Notes under the pieces: model-generated
What the model saw: only the letters and a program-made list of their open reading frames with translations
Databases searched by the model: none
What the model was told of the DNA's origin: nothing
Made by a program: the position numbers and the translations under genes
From: Candidatus Howiella intestinavium
GTDB lineage: Bacteria > Bacillota > Clostridia > Oscillospirales > Acutalibacteraceae
DNA: 45,587 bases
NCBI GenBank assembly: GCA_904420585.1
Contig: CAJFVX010000032.1
Coordinates: forward strand, 1 to 45,587
Direction of reading: 5' to 3'
Shown: piece after piece, positions 36,001 to 42,930 of the stretch
How the letters are laid out: every line of letters starts with the position of its first letter
How positions within the stretch are numbered: position 1 is the first letter of the stretch

Positions 36001-36090
36001 GGACCAGAAGGGGGTGCCCCGGTATTCGCTGGTGGGATTTTTGAAAAGGGAATCGGATAAGCTTTCGCTTTGGTTTTTGGGATAGAGCAT
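33070..36090 (-). CDS. GH106-like glycosyl hydrolase (alpha-L-rhamnosidase-type)
   Basis: A 1006-residue protein without signal peptide, so probably cytoplasmic. The N-terminal TIM-barrel-like part has GTPFWSWNCRLDKELLARQI, MGFGGFHMHSRTGM, WLYDEDRWPSGSAGG, AIFTDEPQFS and LTGHMMEEP. A middle Rossmann-like part (YDAVIIPGCETL, GGRLIVLGR) and C-terminal galactose-binding-like beta domains (LPGLQTGTNTLEITWPFGR) follow. This layout is that of the GH106/GH2-related enzymes active on alpha-L-rhamnosides of plant pectin and flavonoids. The acidic residues in DEP and EEP are candidate catalytic residues; I cannot prove the substrate. GAGGTG precedes the ATG at 36090. It is monocistronic between its own promoter and a terminator. 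Confidence 0.75.
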   Translation of the reverse strand: MLYPKNQSESLSDSLFKNPTSEYRGTPFWSWNCRLDKELLARQIDCLQNMGFGGFHMHSRTGMATPYLSGEFMDLIRFCTDRAKDKKMLAWLYDEDRWPSGSAGGIVTKDPALRQRYLLFTPNRQDGGELLAAYRVELDADGCLARYEQLEDAPAGDGVWYAYRVICGDDPWFNNQAYVNTLDKKAVDAFIETTYEAYKKAVGDDFGGAVPAIFTDEPQFSRKSTLGFAFDKRDVSLPYSDDLPDTYRAAYGADFLHSLPELIWDLPDGRPSLARYRYHDHIAQRFADAFANNCGAWCRENGLMLTGHMMEEPTLESQTAALGEAMRSYSGFDLPGIDMLCDWREYTTAKQAQSAVHQYGREGMLSELYGVTNWDFDFRGHKLQGDWQAALGVTVRVPHLAWVSMEGEAKRDYPASISYQSPWHTEYALVEDHFARVNTAMTRGKPVVRVGVVHPVESYWLHWGPSEQTAEIREQMDRNFRELTEWLLFGQIDFDFISESLLPSQCPAGGAPLQVGKMAYDAVIIPGCETLRSTTAERLEAFQKAGGRLIVLGRAPRLLDAGQPDGKLDFLREARQIPFEKCALLEGLSDLRELEIRTAHGRRADWLLTQLRQDGAGRWLFIANGRKPANQNHIRPEELVIRLKGHWKPTLYDTMTGDILPLAAEIRGEDTLLRRTLYTQDSLLLHLEPGEPAGGQADAPRIAAGEGWTERVDVELSEPNVLLLDTAAYALDGEAFRPAEEILRLDNRLRAELGLPPRGGAIAQPWVVPPEKPAHRVSLRFTIQSEIACADIQLAMEAPEGSEILFNGAAVEPAPTGWYVDESIKTIRLPGLQTGTNTLEITWPFGRSTNLEWCCLLGDFGVRVAGTEKVVTSPVRTLAFGDVTRQGLPFYGGNILYKLRVTGDGKPLSVQAPFYRGALMGVLLDGKRVGSIAFDPYTLTLPAFTGEHEVGLLLYGNRFNTFGCLHNCDRSYTWAGPDAWRTAGDCWSYEYQLRELGILKSPAILR

Positions 36091-36120
36091 GAACATCACC
36101 TCGCGGCATCGTTTTCCCTC

Positions 36121-36149
36121 ATTCTATAAAATCCGCCTCCGGAAAACAA
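36121..36149 (-). promoter_or_regulatory. Promoter of the GH106-like gene
   Basis: On the minus strand TTGTTT (plus 36144-36149) and TAGAAT (plus 36121-36126) with a 17-bp spacer, about 30 bp before the start codon. Confidence 0.5.
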
Positions 36150-36189
36150 GGGGCATTCCGCTTCACTTTCATGGGGGATTTTGCGCACA

Positions 36190-36220
36190 AAAAAGCCGCC
36201 GGAAAAAATCTTCCGGCGGG
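36190..36220 (-). terminator. Terminator of nth
   Basis: CCGCCGGAA and TTCCGGCGG (36196-36219) form a stem; on the minus strand it is followed by CTTTTTT. It lies 24 bp past the endonuclease III stop. Confidence 0.8.
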
Positions 36221-36243
36221 AAAGTTTTGGATGTTTTATGCGG

Positions 36244-36894
36244 TTACTTTTTCCCCGCCGCCGTGGGGCAGATGCCCGCAAGGCAGCAGGCTTCACAATG
36301 GGCGGTGCGGGCCGTACAGACCGCCCGGCCGTGGAGCACCGTCCGGTGGCAGAAGTCGTTGGACTTTGCAGGGGGCAGCAGTTCCACCATGGCCATTTCC
36401 ACCTTGTAGGGGTCCTTGGTGTCCACAAACCCCATGCGGTTGCACAGGCGGATAAAATGGGTGTCGGTGACCACAGCGGGCTTGCCGAACACATCCCCGC
36501 AGACCAGGTTGGCCGTCTTGCGGCCTACCCCGGGCAGGGAGGTGAGGTCTTCCAGGTTGTCGGGCACCTGCCCGCCGAAATCCGACAGGATTTTCCGGCA
36601 CATGCCCACAATATCCCGGGCCTTGGTCTTAAAGAGGCCGCAGGAGCGGATGTATTCCGCCACTTCCTCCTCATCGGCCGCTGCAAAGGCCGCCGCGTCG
36701 GGGAACCGGGCGAAGAGGGCGGGGGTGACCATATTTACCCTGGCGTCGGTGCACTGGGCCGACAGGCGGGTGGCGATGAGCAGCTGCAGGGGGTCCCGGT
36801 AGGTAAGGGAGCAGATGGCATCGGGATACTCCCGCTCCAGCAGTTCCACGGCTTCGGCCGCCCGTTCGGTTTTCCGTTTCTTGGATTCTCGCAT
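36244..36894 (-). CDS. nth: Endonuclease III (DNA glycosylase/AP lyase)
   Basis: A 216-residue base-excision-repair enzyme removing oxidised pyrimidines. The helix-hairpin-helix LPGVGRKTANLV holds the catalytic Lys, VVTDTHFIRLCNRMG the catalytic Asp, and the C-terminus a C-x6-C-x2-C-x5-C 4Fe-4S cluster (VCTARTAHCEACCLAGICP). LIATRLSAQCTDARVN is the N-terminal signature. AGAGG lies 9 bases before the ATG. Its upstream region is the palindrome cluster 36918-37122, so its promoter is not obvious. Confidence 0.96.
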   Translation of the reverse strand: MRESKKRKTERAAEAVELLEREYPDAICSLTYRDPLQLLIATRLSAQCTDARVNMVTPALFARFPDAAAFAAADEEEVAEYIRSCGLFKTKARDIVGMCRKILSDFGGQVPDNLEDLTSLPGVGRKTANLVCGDVFGKPAVVTDTHFIRLCNRMGFVDTKDPYKVEMAMVELLPPAKSNDFCHRTVLHGRAVCTARTAHCEACCLAGICPTAAGKK

Positions 36895-36917
36895 TTTCTA
36901 TACCTCTACAGCACAAA

Positions 36918-37122
36918 GCGCCCGCAGAAATCCTGCGGGCGCCGCAGTTGGTCGAAAATCATGGGATCGTCTGGGCCGGCGACATGCGCGTCGGGCCAGA
37001 CACACGACAAATCCCGCCAAAGCGGGATTTGTAGAGGGAATGTTAGAAGGGGGGCGTGCCCCTCTTCTACAGCTTGTCGACTTTGTCGACAAGCTGAGAC
37101 GCCCGCAGAAATCCTGCGGGCG
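36918..37122. repeat. Dense cluster of six palindromes bounded by two copies of one hairpin
   Basis: Six hairpins fill 205 bp: (1) GCGCCCGCAG/CTGCGGGCGC 36918-36942; (2) GTCTGG.../...CCAGAC 36969-37001, 13-bp imperfect stem; (3) ACAAATCCCGC/GCGGGATTTGT 37007-37032; (4) TAGAAGGGGGGC/GCCCCTCTTCTA 37044-37069; (5) CAGCTTGTCGAC/GTCGACAAGCTG 37070-37096; (6) CGCCCGCAG/CTGCGGGCG 37100-37122. Hairpins 1 and 6 are the same sequence with the same AAATC loop, in direct orientation. No coding potential is convincing. This looks like a composite REP/MITE-type intergenic element between nth and the 51-residue gene. Confidence 0.8.
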
Positions 37123-37143
37123 CCGGTGTTTCCAATTTTTCTA

Positions 37144-37299
37144 TCAGGTGTATTCCGGATCGCATTCGCATTCGATGTAATTCTTTTCTTCCTTTTTCGC
37201 CCCCACAAACCGGTAAATCAGCACGGCGGCGCCGGCGGCGATGGTTATGACGGCGAACAGGCCGGCCAGGATATACAATACGTACTTCATCTTTTTCAT
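37144..37299 (-). CDS. 51-residue single-pass membrane protein
   Basis: A small gene on the minus strand starting MKKMKYVLYILAGLFAVITI, with one membrane segment of about 22 residues, a basic flank (YRFVGAKKEEK) and an acidic C-terminal tail with two cysteines (ECECDPEYT). GGAGGTG lies 6 bases before the ATG and a consensus promoter stands 57 bp upstream. These signals make the call strong despite the size. The orientation is probably N-out or N-in with a cytoplasmic charged tail. Function unknown. The palindrome cluster starts 22 bp past its stop and may act as terminator. Confidence 0.8.
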   Translation of the reverse strand: MKKMKYVLYILAGLFAVITIAAGAAVLIYRFVGAKKEEKNYIECECDPEYT

Positions 37300-37355
37300 C
37301 TGGAGCACCTCCAAACCATATTTTACCGCATATATCCCACAGGATATCTACTGCT

Positions 37356-37384
37356 ATTGTACCCGCTTTCGTCTAAATTGTCAA
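37356..37384 (-). promoter_or_regulatory. Consensus sigma-A promoter of the 51-residue gene
   Basis: On the minus strand TTGACA (plus 37379-37384) and TACAAT (plus 37356-37361) with exactly 17 bp between. Confidence 0.85.
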
Positions 37385-37409
37385 CCCGCCGGGGCAGGCA
37401 AAACACACC

Positions 37410-38942
37410 TTACATAAAGGGGGCGAAAAGGTGCAGGATGCTCTGCTTGAGCCGCATCCCAAGGGGGCGCCGCCGCCACTTGTCCAGCCGGATTTCCTCG
37501 CTTTTTTCCATAATCCGCAGGACGTCGGCCTTGATGTCCCCCACCACATCCATATTGCTGAACCAGGTGCCGCATTCAAAGTGAAAGTAAAAGCTGCGGA
37601 AATCCATGTTGACCGTGCCCACCGTGGCCACCCGGTCGTCGGAAACGAAAATTTTGGAGTGGATAAACCCGGGGGTGTACTCATAAATCCGCACCCCCGC
37701 CTCCAGCAGCTCCTCATAGCTGTACTGGGTGGCCGGGTGGACGTACCACTTGTCCCAGATTTTCGGAGTGATAATCCGCACGTCGATGCCCGACTTGGCG
37801 GCAAGGCAGAGCAGGGTGGTCATCTCGCTGTCCAGAATCAGGTAGGGGGTGGTGATGTAGACATACCGCTGGGCGGTGTTGAGAATCTGCATATAAAGCC
37901 CCTCGGCGGGATTCCGGTCGTTGAGGGGGCCGTCGCAGTAGGGCTGCACAAACCCCTCGGCCGGGGCCGGGCAGGAGGTCAGGCAGGGCCGGATATCCAT
38001 TTTCCGGCGGGTTATGAAGGACCACATGGCGCAGAACATGGCCAGATAGCTGCGCACGGCGTCCCCCTTGAGGATAAAGGCGTTGTCCATCCAGTGCCCG
38101 TGGACGTGCCAGAGGTTGACGTATTCGTCCCCGATGTTGAAGCCGCCCGAGATGGCCGTCTTCCCGTCGATGATCACCATTTTCCGGTGGTTGCGGTTGT
38201 TCATGAATAAGTCCAGGGAGGGCCGCAGAGGGTTGAAAACCGACACCTGGATGCCCTCGGCCCTAAGTCCCTTGGCAAAGCCCCGGTACTGCCGGGTGCA
38301 GGAGCCGAAATCGTCGAAAATAATCCGGACGTCCACCCCGGCCGCCGCCTTCCTGGCCAGAATCTGGTGGACGCTGTCCCACATTTTGCCCTGGGCCAGG
38401 ATGAAAAACTCGATAAAAATATAGTGCTCGGCCTTCTCCAGCTCCTCCAGCAGCCGGGGCCAGACCCTTTCCACCGGGGAAAAGTATTCGGCCGACGTGG
38501 CCGTGTAAACCGGGAAGCCGGATTCCCGCCGCAGGTACCGGGACTGCCGGGCATGGAGCATGTCCACAAATTCCAGCCGGGATTCCACCCGGGGGTCCTG
38601 GCGCAGGACGGGGCGGACCTCCTTTTCACAGCGGCGCATGCGCTTTTTCAGATGGGGAAAGACCCGGCCGCCGCCCCAGAACAGGTAGATGATGCCTCCC
38701 ATCAGGGGGAAAATCAGGATAAAAAGCACCCACATGATTTTGTAGCTGGGGTTTTTGCGCTGGTTGACCACATAGATGACCATGCAGATGCTGACCGCTT
38801 CAAACAGGACATACAGCCAGATGGCCTTGTAGGACAAAAAATAGATACTGGCCACCAGTACAGCCAGCTGGATGCCGATGAGCAGGGCGATGAGAATGAC
38901 CCGCACGGGCAGTTTGACGCCCCGTTTGTGCTGTTTTGCCAT
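37410..38942 (-). CDS. cls: Cardiolipin synthase (phospholipase D family)
   Basis: A 510-residue membrane enzyme that condenses two phosphatidylglycerols to cardiolipin. Two N-terminal membrane segments (VILIALLIGIQLAVLVASIYF; IMWVLFILIFPLMGGIIYLF) precede two PLD domains. Each PLD domain has its HKD motif: NHRKMVIIDGKTAISGG and IHSKIFVSDDRVATVGTVN. YIFIEFFILAQGKMWD and YVYITTPYLILDSEM are further family segments. The start at 38942 has a weak site (GGCGGAAG); an earlier start is possible but would add a basic, unconserved stretch. It follows a lipoprotein gene by 143 bp on the same strand. Confidence 0.94.
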   Translation of the reverse strand: MAKQHKRGVKLPVRVILIALLIGIQLAVLVASIYFLSYKAIWLYVLFEAVSICMVIYVVNQRKNPSYKIMWVLFILIFPLMGGIIYLFWGGGRVFPHLKKRMRRCEKEVRPVLRQDPRVESRLEFVDMLHARQSRYLRRESGFPVYTATSAEYFSPVERVWPRLLEELEKAEHYIFIEFFILAQGKMWDSVHQILARKAAAGVDVRIIFDDFGSCTRQYRGFAKGLRAEGIQVSVFNPLRPSLDLFMNNRNHRKMVIIDGKTAISGGFNIGDEYVNLWHVHGHWMDNAFILKGDAVRSYLAMFCAMWSFITRRKMDIRPCLTSCPAPAEGFVQPYCDGPLNDRNPAEGLYMQILNTAQRYVYITTPYLILDSEMTTLLCLAAKSGIDVRIITPKIWDKWYVHPATQYSYEELLEAGVRIYEYTPGFIHSKIFVSDDRVATVGTVNMDFRSFYFHFECGTWFSNMDVVGDIKADVLRIMEKSEEIRLDKWRRRPLGMRLKQSILHLFAPFM

Positions 38943-39085
38943 ACCGTTTACTTCCGCCTTTCGGGTGGGGATACGGCCGGACCGGCCGGGAAAAATGCGG
39001 GTATACAGAAAGCGACGGCAAACCTGCCGCCGCATAGGCTGCGCCCTCCTCCAAAGGCCTTATCTTCGGAAGGCGGGCCTGCCTG

Positions 39086-40018
39086 TTATGATATATCCGC
39101 CGCCCAGTCGGGCATTTCGGGGGTGGGGGTGGTGCCGAACTGGTCGAAGGCATAGTCCACATTCAGCTCGCCGGCCAACTCCTCCCCGTCCAGCGCATAG
39201 CGGATGCCGATGGAGCTGGACAGTTCAGTGACAAACCCCTCCGCGTTGGAGCGGGCGGTGCAGACGTTGTAATCAACCCCTAAAGCCGATGGGTCAATTT
39301 CCAGCCGGTAGGGGGCCTCCTGCAGAAGGGCGGCTACCTTGTCCCGGGTCTTTTCGGGATCCAGGGTGAAGCTGTAGAGAATATCCGCCCCGTTTTGGGA
39401 GATATCCACATTGCTTATCATGCCGTCGGTCAAAGTTACATAAAAATCCGGCACGGGCAGCACCGGCTGGGCGCTGTCCACCGGGCCTTTCACTGCCGCC
39501 GTCCTGTTGTTGGCGGCGTTCAGAGAATCTTCCAGGGTTTCCTGGGAATAGAGCAGGCCGTTTTCCAGATAGGTAACCCGGTCCTCCCATCCCAGGGAGC
39601 TGGCCGTTTCGGTCCGGTAGGCGGCCTCCACCGTCTGCAGCTGGACGGGGGTCTTCTCCCCGTCGGCCGACTGCAGGGACTCGTGGGTGGATACCATCTC
39701 CACCTCGCCCACCAGCAGGGAGCGGGTGGCCGTGCGCTGGAAATTCTTTTGTTCGTTGGTGGCCTTCAGGGCCTGCACCAGAGACCGGCGCACGGCGGAA
39801 ACGCCCGAGGGCAGGACCGCCGCATCGTAGGCCTGCGCACCCGGCGCCGGCGCCTGGGACGGCGGCTGGGGAGAGGCCGTCTGGCTGGCGGGCTGGAGGG
39901 ATTCCATATATAATGTGCCCGAAACCTGGCCGCTGCCGTTGCAGCCGGCAAAGCACAGGGAGGCCAGCAGGCTGCAGAGAAGGGCCGCAGCCATCCGTTT
40001 GCCTGTTTTTCCGCGCAT
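39086..40018 (-). CDS. Hypothetical lipoprotein
   Basis: A 310-residue exported lipoprotein with a basic N-terminus (MRGKTGKRM), hydrophobic core and lipobox LCFAGC. A Pro/Gln/Ala-rich linker (about 40-65) follows, then a beta-rich domain with FYVTLTDGMISNVDIS, ILYSFTLDPEKTRDKVAALL and YRLEIDPSALGVDYN. The fold pattern recalls LolA/DUF6612-type lipoproteins that average over a hydrophobic ligand, but I cannot assign a family. AAAGGGGG lies 9 bases before the ATG. It stands upstream of cls with its own strong promoter and may be co-transcribed. Confidence 0.8.
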   Translation of the reverse strand: MRGKTGKRMAAALLCSLLASLCFAGCNGSGQVSGTLYMESLQPASQTASPQPPSQAPAPGAQAYDAAVLPSGVSAVRRSLVQALKATNEQKNFQRTATRSLLVGEVEMVSTHESLQSADGEKTPVQLQTVEAAYRTETASSLGWEDRVTYLENGLLYSQETLEDSLNAANNRTAAVKGPVDSAQPVLPVPDFYVTLTDGMISNVDISQNGADILYSFTLDPEKTRDKVAALLQEAPYRLEIDPSALGVDYNVCTARSNAEGFVTELSSSIGIRYALDGEELAGELNVDYAFDQFGTTPTPEMPDWAADIS

Positions 40019-40072
40019 TCCATGCAGCCCCCTTTCCTTAGGTCTTGAGCAGAATAAACGAAATTCTCTTTT

Positions 40073-40101
40073 ATTATAAGCCCTGGTTCTACAGGATTCA
40101 A
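40073..40101 (-). promoter_or_regulatory. Sigma-A promoter of the lipoprotein-cls unit
   Basis: On the minus strand TTGAAT (plus 40096-40101) and perfect TATAAT (plus 40073-40078) with a 17-bp spacer. Confidence 0.8.
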
Positions 40102-40194
40102 ATTACAATGTTGTAACCCGTCACTTTCCTGTGGAATCTGCTGCCTGTGTCCCCCATAAATCCGGCCCGGCCGCTGAAAAAGGCGGAAAAACAA

Positions 40195-40223
40195 TTGACT
40201 TTAGCGTGCTACTATGGTATTAT
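40195..40223 (+). promoter_or_regulatory. Sigma-A promoter of the amino acid ABC transporter operon
   Basis: TTGACT (40195-40200) and TATTAT (40218-40223) with a 17-bp spacer, 39 bp before the chosen start. Confidence 0.75.
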
Positions 40224-40261
40224 ACTGCCATGCAGAAAAGGATAGAGGGGTGTTATGTCAA

Positions 40262-41107
40262 ATGAAAAAGATTTTTGCGGCGGCCCTGTCGGCCGTCATG
40301 CTGCTCACCGTGGCCCTGGGGGGCTGCGGCCAGAGCAACGCCGACGCCAAGTATGTGATTCTGGACGAGGCCCTGGCCGATGAGCAGTACGTCATCGGCT
40401 TCCGAAAGGACGATTTATCCTTAAAGGAAGAGGTCAACAAGATCCTCAGCGACATGAAGGCCGACGGCTCTTTGGGCGAAATCAGCACCAAGTGGTTCGG
40501 CTCGGACGTGACCACCGTGCCCGAGACCTACGAGAAGGCTGAAACCACCGACGACAGCCTGCAGCAGGTCAAGGACAAGGGCGTGCTGGTGCTGGGCCTG
40601 GATGATTCCTTCCCGCCCATGGGCTACCGGGACGACGACCAGAACATTGTGGGCTTTGACATCGACGTGGCGACGGCTGTCTGCGAGCGCATGGGCGTGG
40701 AGCTGCAGCCCCAGCCCATCAAGTGGAGCTCCAAGGAAATGGAGCTGGAGACCGGCAATGTGGACTGCCTGTGGAACGGCTTTACCTACAGCGAGGAGCG
40801 GGCTGAGGCCATGGCCCTGTCGGCGCCCTACATGACCAACCGGCAGGTTGTGGTCACCCTGGATACCAAGGGCGTGAACAGCCTTTCCGACCTGGAAGGC
40901 AAGGAACTGGTGCTGCAGGGCGGATCCACGGCGGTGGATGCCCTGGATGCCCATCCCGAGGTCAAGGACACCCTGCTCAACGGCCGGGGCACCGAGGTGG
41001 ATGACAACGTCACCGCCCTGCTGGATTTGAAGACCAGCAGCGCATCCGCCGTGCTCATGGACGAGGTTGTGGCCCGGTACTATATCAACACCCTGTCGGC
41101 CGAATAA
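40262..41107 (+). CDS. Polar amino acid ABC transporter binding lipoprotein, apparently circularly permuted
   Basis: A 281-residue lipoprotein (lipobox LGGC, Cys22) of the SBP_bac_3 class that captures polar amino acids for the permease and ATPase that follow. The order of segments is abnormal. Residues 31-86 (YVILDEALADEQYVIGFRKD, an amphipathic KEEVNKILSDMKADGSLGEI helix, then STKWFGSDVTTV) are what normally ends such proteins. Residues 99-281 then give the normal beginning and middle: VLVLGLDDSFPPMGYRDDD, IVGFDIDVATAVCERMGVEL, NVDCLWNGFTYSEERAEAM, LQGGSTAVDALD, and a final AVLMDEVVARYYINTLSAE, where the chain stops just before the point at which the residue 31 segment would usually follow. 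The two parts together make one complete domain. PETYEKAETTDD would be the linker across the old termini. I prefer the ATG at 40262 because it starts the signal peptide; GAGGGG lies 11 bases upstream. Confidence 0.88.
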   Translation: MKKIFAAALSAVMLLTVALGGCGQSNADAKYVILDEALADEQYVIGFRKDDLSLKEEVNKILSDMKADGSLGEISTKWFGSDVTTVPETYEKAETTDDSLQQVKDKGVLVLGLDDSFPPMGYRDDDQNIVGFDIDVATAVCERMGVELQPQPIKWSSKEMELETGNVDCLWNGFTYSEERAEAMALSAPYMTNRQVVVTLDTKGVNSLSDLEGKELVLQGGSTAVDALDAHPEVKDTLLNGRGTEVDDNVTALLDLKTSSASAVLMDEVVARYYINTLSAE

Positions 41108-41240
41108 GACAGCCGGCGGCGGTACAGCCAAGCAGTAAGCCTGTTAAGCGGGGACTTCCCTTTGGGAACGCCCCCGCTTTGTGCGCATGCGGAACGAACA
41201 AATCACCTGCGGCCCGGCCGCCGGAATCGGGAGGTACCCT

Positions 41241-41891
41241 ATGTCGCTTGAAGAAATCGGAAAACTGATTATCCAAATGCTGCTGGACAGCCGCACCACC
41301 CTGGCCCTCTTTGCCCTGACGGCCCTGTTCGCCCTGCCTTTAGGGCTGCTGGTGGCCTGCGGGCGCATGTCCAGGATTCGGGTGATCCAGTGGGTGGTGC
41401 GGGCCTATCTGCTGATTATGCGGGGCACGCCCCTGATTTTGCAGCTGATTTTCTTTTATTTTATGCCCTCCTACATATTCGGCCAGAGCCTGCCCCGGTT
41501 CTGGGCGGCGGTGCTGGCCTTCTCTCTCAATTATGCCGCCTATTTCGCCGAAATATACCGGGGCGGCATCGAAGCGGTACCGGTGGGGCAGCGGGAGGCC
41601 GCGTCGGTGCTGGGCTTTTCCAGGGGCCAGACCTTCGGCCGCATCATCCTGCCCCAGGTTATCAAGCACATCCTGCCCCCCATGGGCAACGAATTCATGG
41701 TGCTGGTCAAGGATACCGCCCTGGCCCAGACCATCGGCGTCATGGAGATTTTCCGGCTGGCCAATACCTCGGTATCCTCCAACGCTTCCCTTATCCCCAT
41801 TTTTGTGGCGGGGGTCTTTTATCTCGTCATGAACGCCATTGTGTCCAAGGGCTTCTCCATCGCCGAGAAGAAGCTGGACTACTACAAATAA
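41241..41891 (+). CDS. Polar amino acid ABC transporter permease (HisM/GlnP type)
   Basis: A 216-residue inner-membrane permease with about five membrane segments. The conserved cytoplasmic EAA loop that contacts the ATPase is seen as EAASVLGFSRGQTFGRIILPQ. MRGTPLILQLIFFYF and NYAAYFAEIYRGGIEAVP are hallmarks of the His/Gln/Arg family. GGGAGG precedes the ATG at 41241. A single permease gene implies a homodimer. It lies 133 bp after the binding protein and 24 bp before the ATPase. A small hairpin around 41145-41180 between binding protein and permease may lower downstream expression. Confidence 0.94.
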   Translation: MSLEEIGKLIIQMLLDSRTTLALFALTALFALPLGLLVACGRMSRIRVIQWVVRAYLLIMRGTPLILQLIFFYFMPSYIFGQSLPRFWAAVLAFSLNYAAYFAEIYRGGIEAVPVGQREAASVLGFSRGQTFGRIILPQVIKHILPPMGNEFMVLVKDTALAQTIGVMEIFRLANTSVSSNASLIPIFVAGVFYLVMNAIVSKGFSIAEKKLDYYK

Positions 41892-41915
41892 CCCCGGCCC
41901 AAGGAGGAAAAACAT

Positions 41916-42689
41916 ATGGATAAGCAAATCAAAGCCCCCCTGCTTACCATGCAGGGCGTCTGTAAATCCTTCGGTAAGCTGGAGGTGCTTAAGGGCATCA
42001 GCCTGACGGTATCCCAAGGGGAAGTGGTGGCGGTCATCGGGCCTTCGGGCTCGGGCAAGTCCACCCTGCTGCGCTGCGCCACCCTGCTGGAGCATATCGA
42101 CAGCGGCTGCATCCGGTACGGCGATTTGACCATGGCCGAGGGGTCTCCCGCGGTCTACGCCGACAAGCAGACCCTGCAGAAAATCCGCACCCAGTTCGGG
42201 CTGGTATTTCAGAATTTCAACCTGTTTCCCCATTTTTCGGTGCTGCGCAACCTGACCGAAGCGCCGGTGCGGGTGCTGGGGCAGCCGAAGGAGGAGGCCG
42301 AGGTGAGTGCCGGCCGGCTGCTGGAAAAGGTTGGGCTGGCCGACCGGGCCGACGCCTATCCGTATCAGCTTTCGGGGGGACAGCAGCAGCGGGTGGCCAT
42401 CGCCCGGGCCCTGGCCCTAAATCCCGGCCTATTGTTTTTCGACGAGCCCACCAGCGCCCTGGATCCGGAGCTGACGGGGGAAATCCTCAAGGTTATCCGG
42501 TCTTTGGCGGCCGACCACATGACCATGGTTATCGTAACCCACGAAATGGCCTTTGCCCGGGATGTGGCCGACCGGGTTATCTTCATGGACGGGGGCGTCA
42601 TCGTGGAGGAGGGCCTGCCGGAAGAGGTGTTGGGCCGGCCCAGGAACGAGCGCACCCGGGCCTTCCTGGAACGTTTCAACCAGGGCTGA
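41916..42689 (+). CDS. Polar amino acid ABC transporter ATP-binding protein (GlnQ/HisP type)
   Basis: A 257-residue ATPase. Walker [11 protein letters not shown]-loop in [16 protein letters not shown], signature LSGGQQQR, Walker [13 protein letters not shown] and the switch His in [15 protein letters not shown] are all intact. Together with the binding lipoprotein and permease it forms a complete importer. AAGGAGG precedes the ATG. The likely substrates are polar or acidic amino acids; the exact one cannot be read from sequence. Confidence 0.96.
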   Translation: MDKQIKAPLLTMQGVCKSFGKLEVLKGISLTVSQGEVVAVIGPSGSGKSTLLRCATLLEHIDSGCIRYGDLTMAEGSPAVYADKQTLQKIRTQFGLVFQNFNLFPHFSVLRNLTEAPVRVLGQPKEEAEVSAGRLLEKVGLADRADAYPYQLSGGQQQRVAIARALALNPGLLFFDEPTSALDPELTGEILKVIRSLAADHMTMVIVTHEMAFARDVADRVIFMDGGVIVEEGLPEEVLGRPRNERTRAFLERFNQG

Positions 42690-42708
42690 TAAAAGAAAAA
42701 GTTTTCGG

Positions 42709-42834
42709 CCGCCTTTTACAAAAGGCGGTGGGGCGCCGGGGTAAAACCCCGGCTCGCGTCCCGCAGGACGCGAAACCCTTTTGGCACAGGGAACCTCCGG
42801 CGAGGGTTCCCCGATGCAGCGCTTTGCGCTGCAT
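42709..42834. repeat. Second palindrome cluster, five hairpins
   Basis: Five hairpins in 126 bp: CCGCCTTTT/AAAAGGCGG (42709-42728), GCCGGGGT/ACCCCGGC (42735-42753), CGCGTCC/GGACGCG (42755-42772), GGGAACC/GGTTCCC (42789-42811) and ATGCAGCGC/GCGCTGCAT (42814-42834). They stand downstream of the ABC ATPase and just before a terminator. No gene is visible here. The organisation is like the cluster at 36918-37122 but the hairpin sequences differ. Confidence 0.75.
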
Positions 42835-42846
42835 AAGGTTATACAA

Positions 42847-42890
42847 GAAAGCAGGCACACACCGGTGAAAAGGTGTATGCCTGCTTTTTC
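42847..42890. terminator. Bidirectional terminator
   Basis: AAAGCAGGCACACACC faces GGTGTATGCCTGCTTTTT with one mismatch, giving T-runs on both strands. It separates the ABC transporter operon from the convergent amt-glnB operon. Confidence 0.8.
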
Positions 42891-42930
42891 GCTTGTGCCG
42901 GCGCGGTGTCGGCTCGGCGCTTCTGCGCTT

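Noticed and set aside
36918-37122. CRISPR array
   Set aside because: The units are unlike each other, differ in length, and have no regular spacers. They are hairpins, not direct repeats with spacers, and no cas gene is present.
36906-37208. Minus-strand 100-codon frame across the palindrome cluster
   Set aside because: Its translation derives from the hairpin sequences, it lacks a ribosome site, and the real gene in part of this region is the 51-residue protein in another frame.
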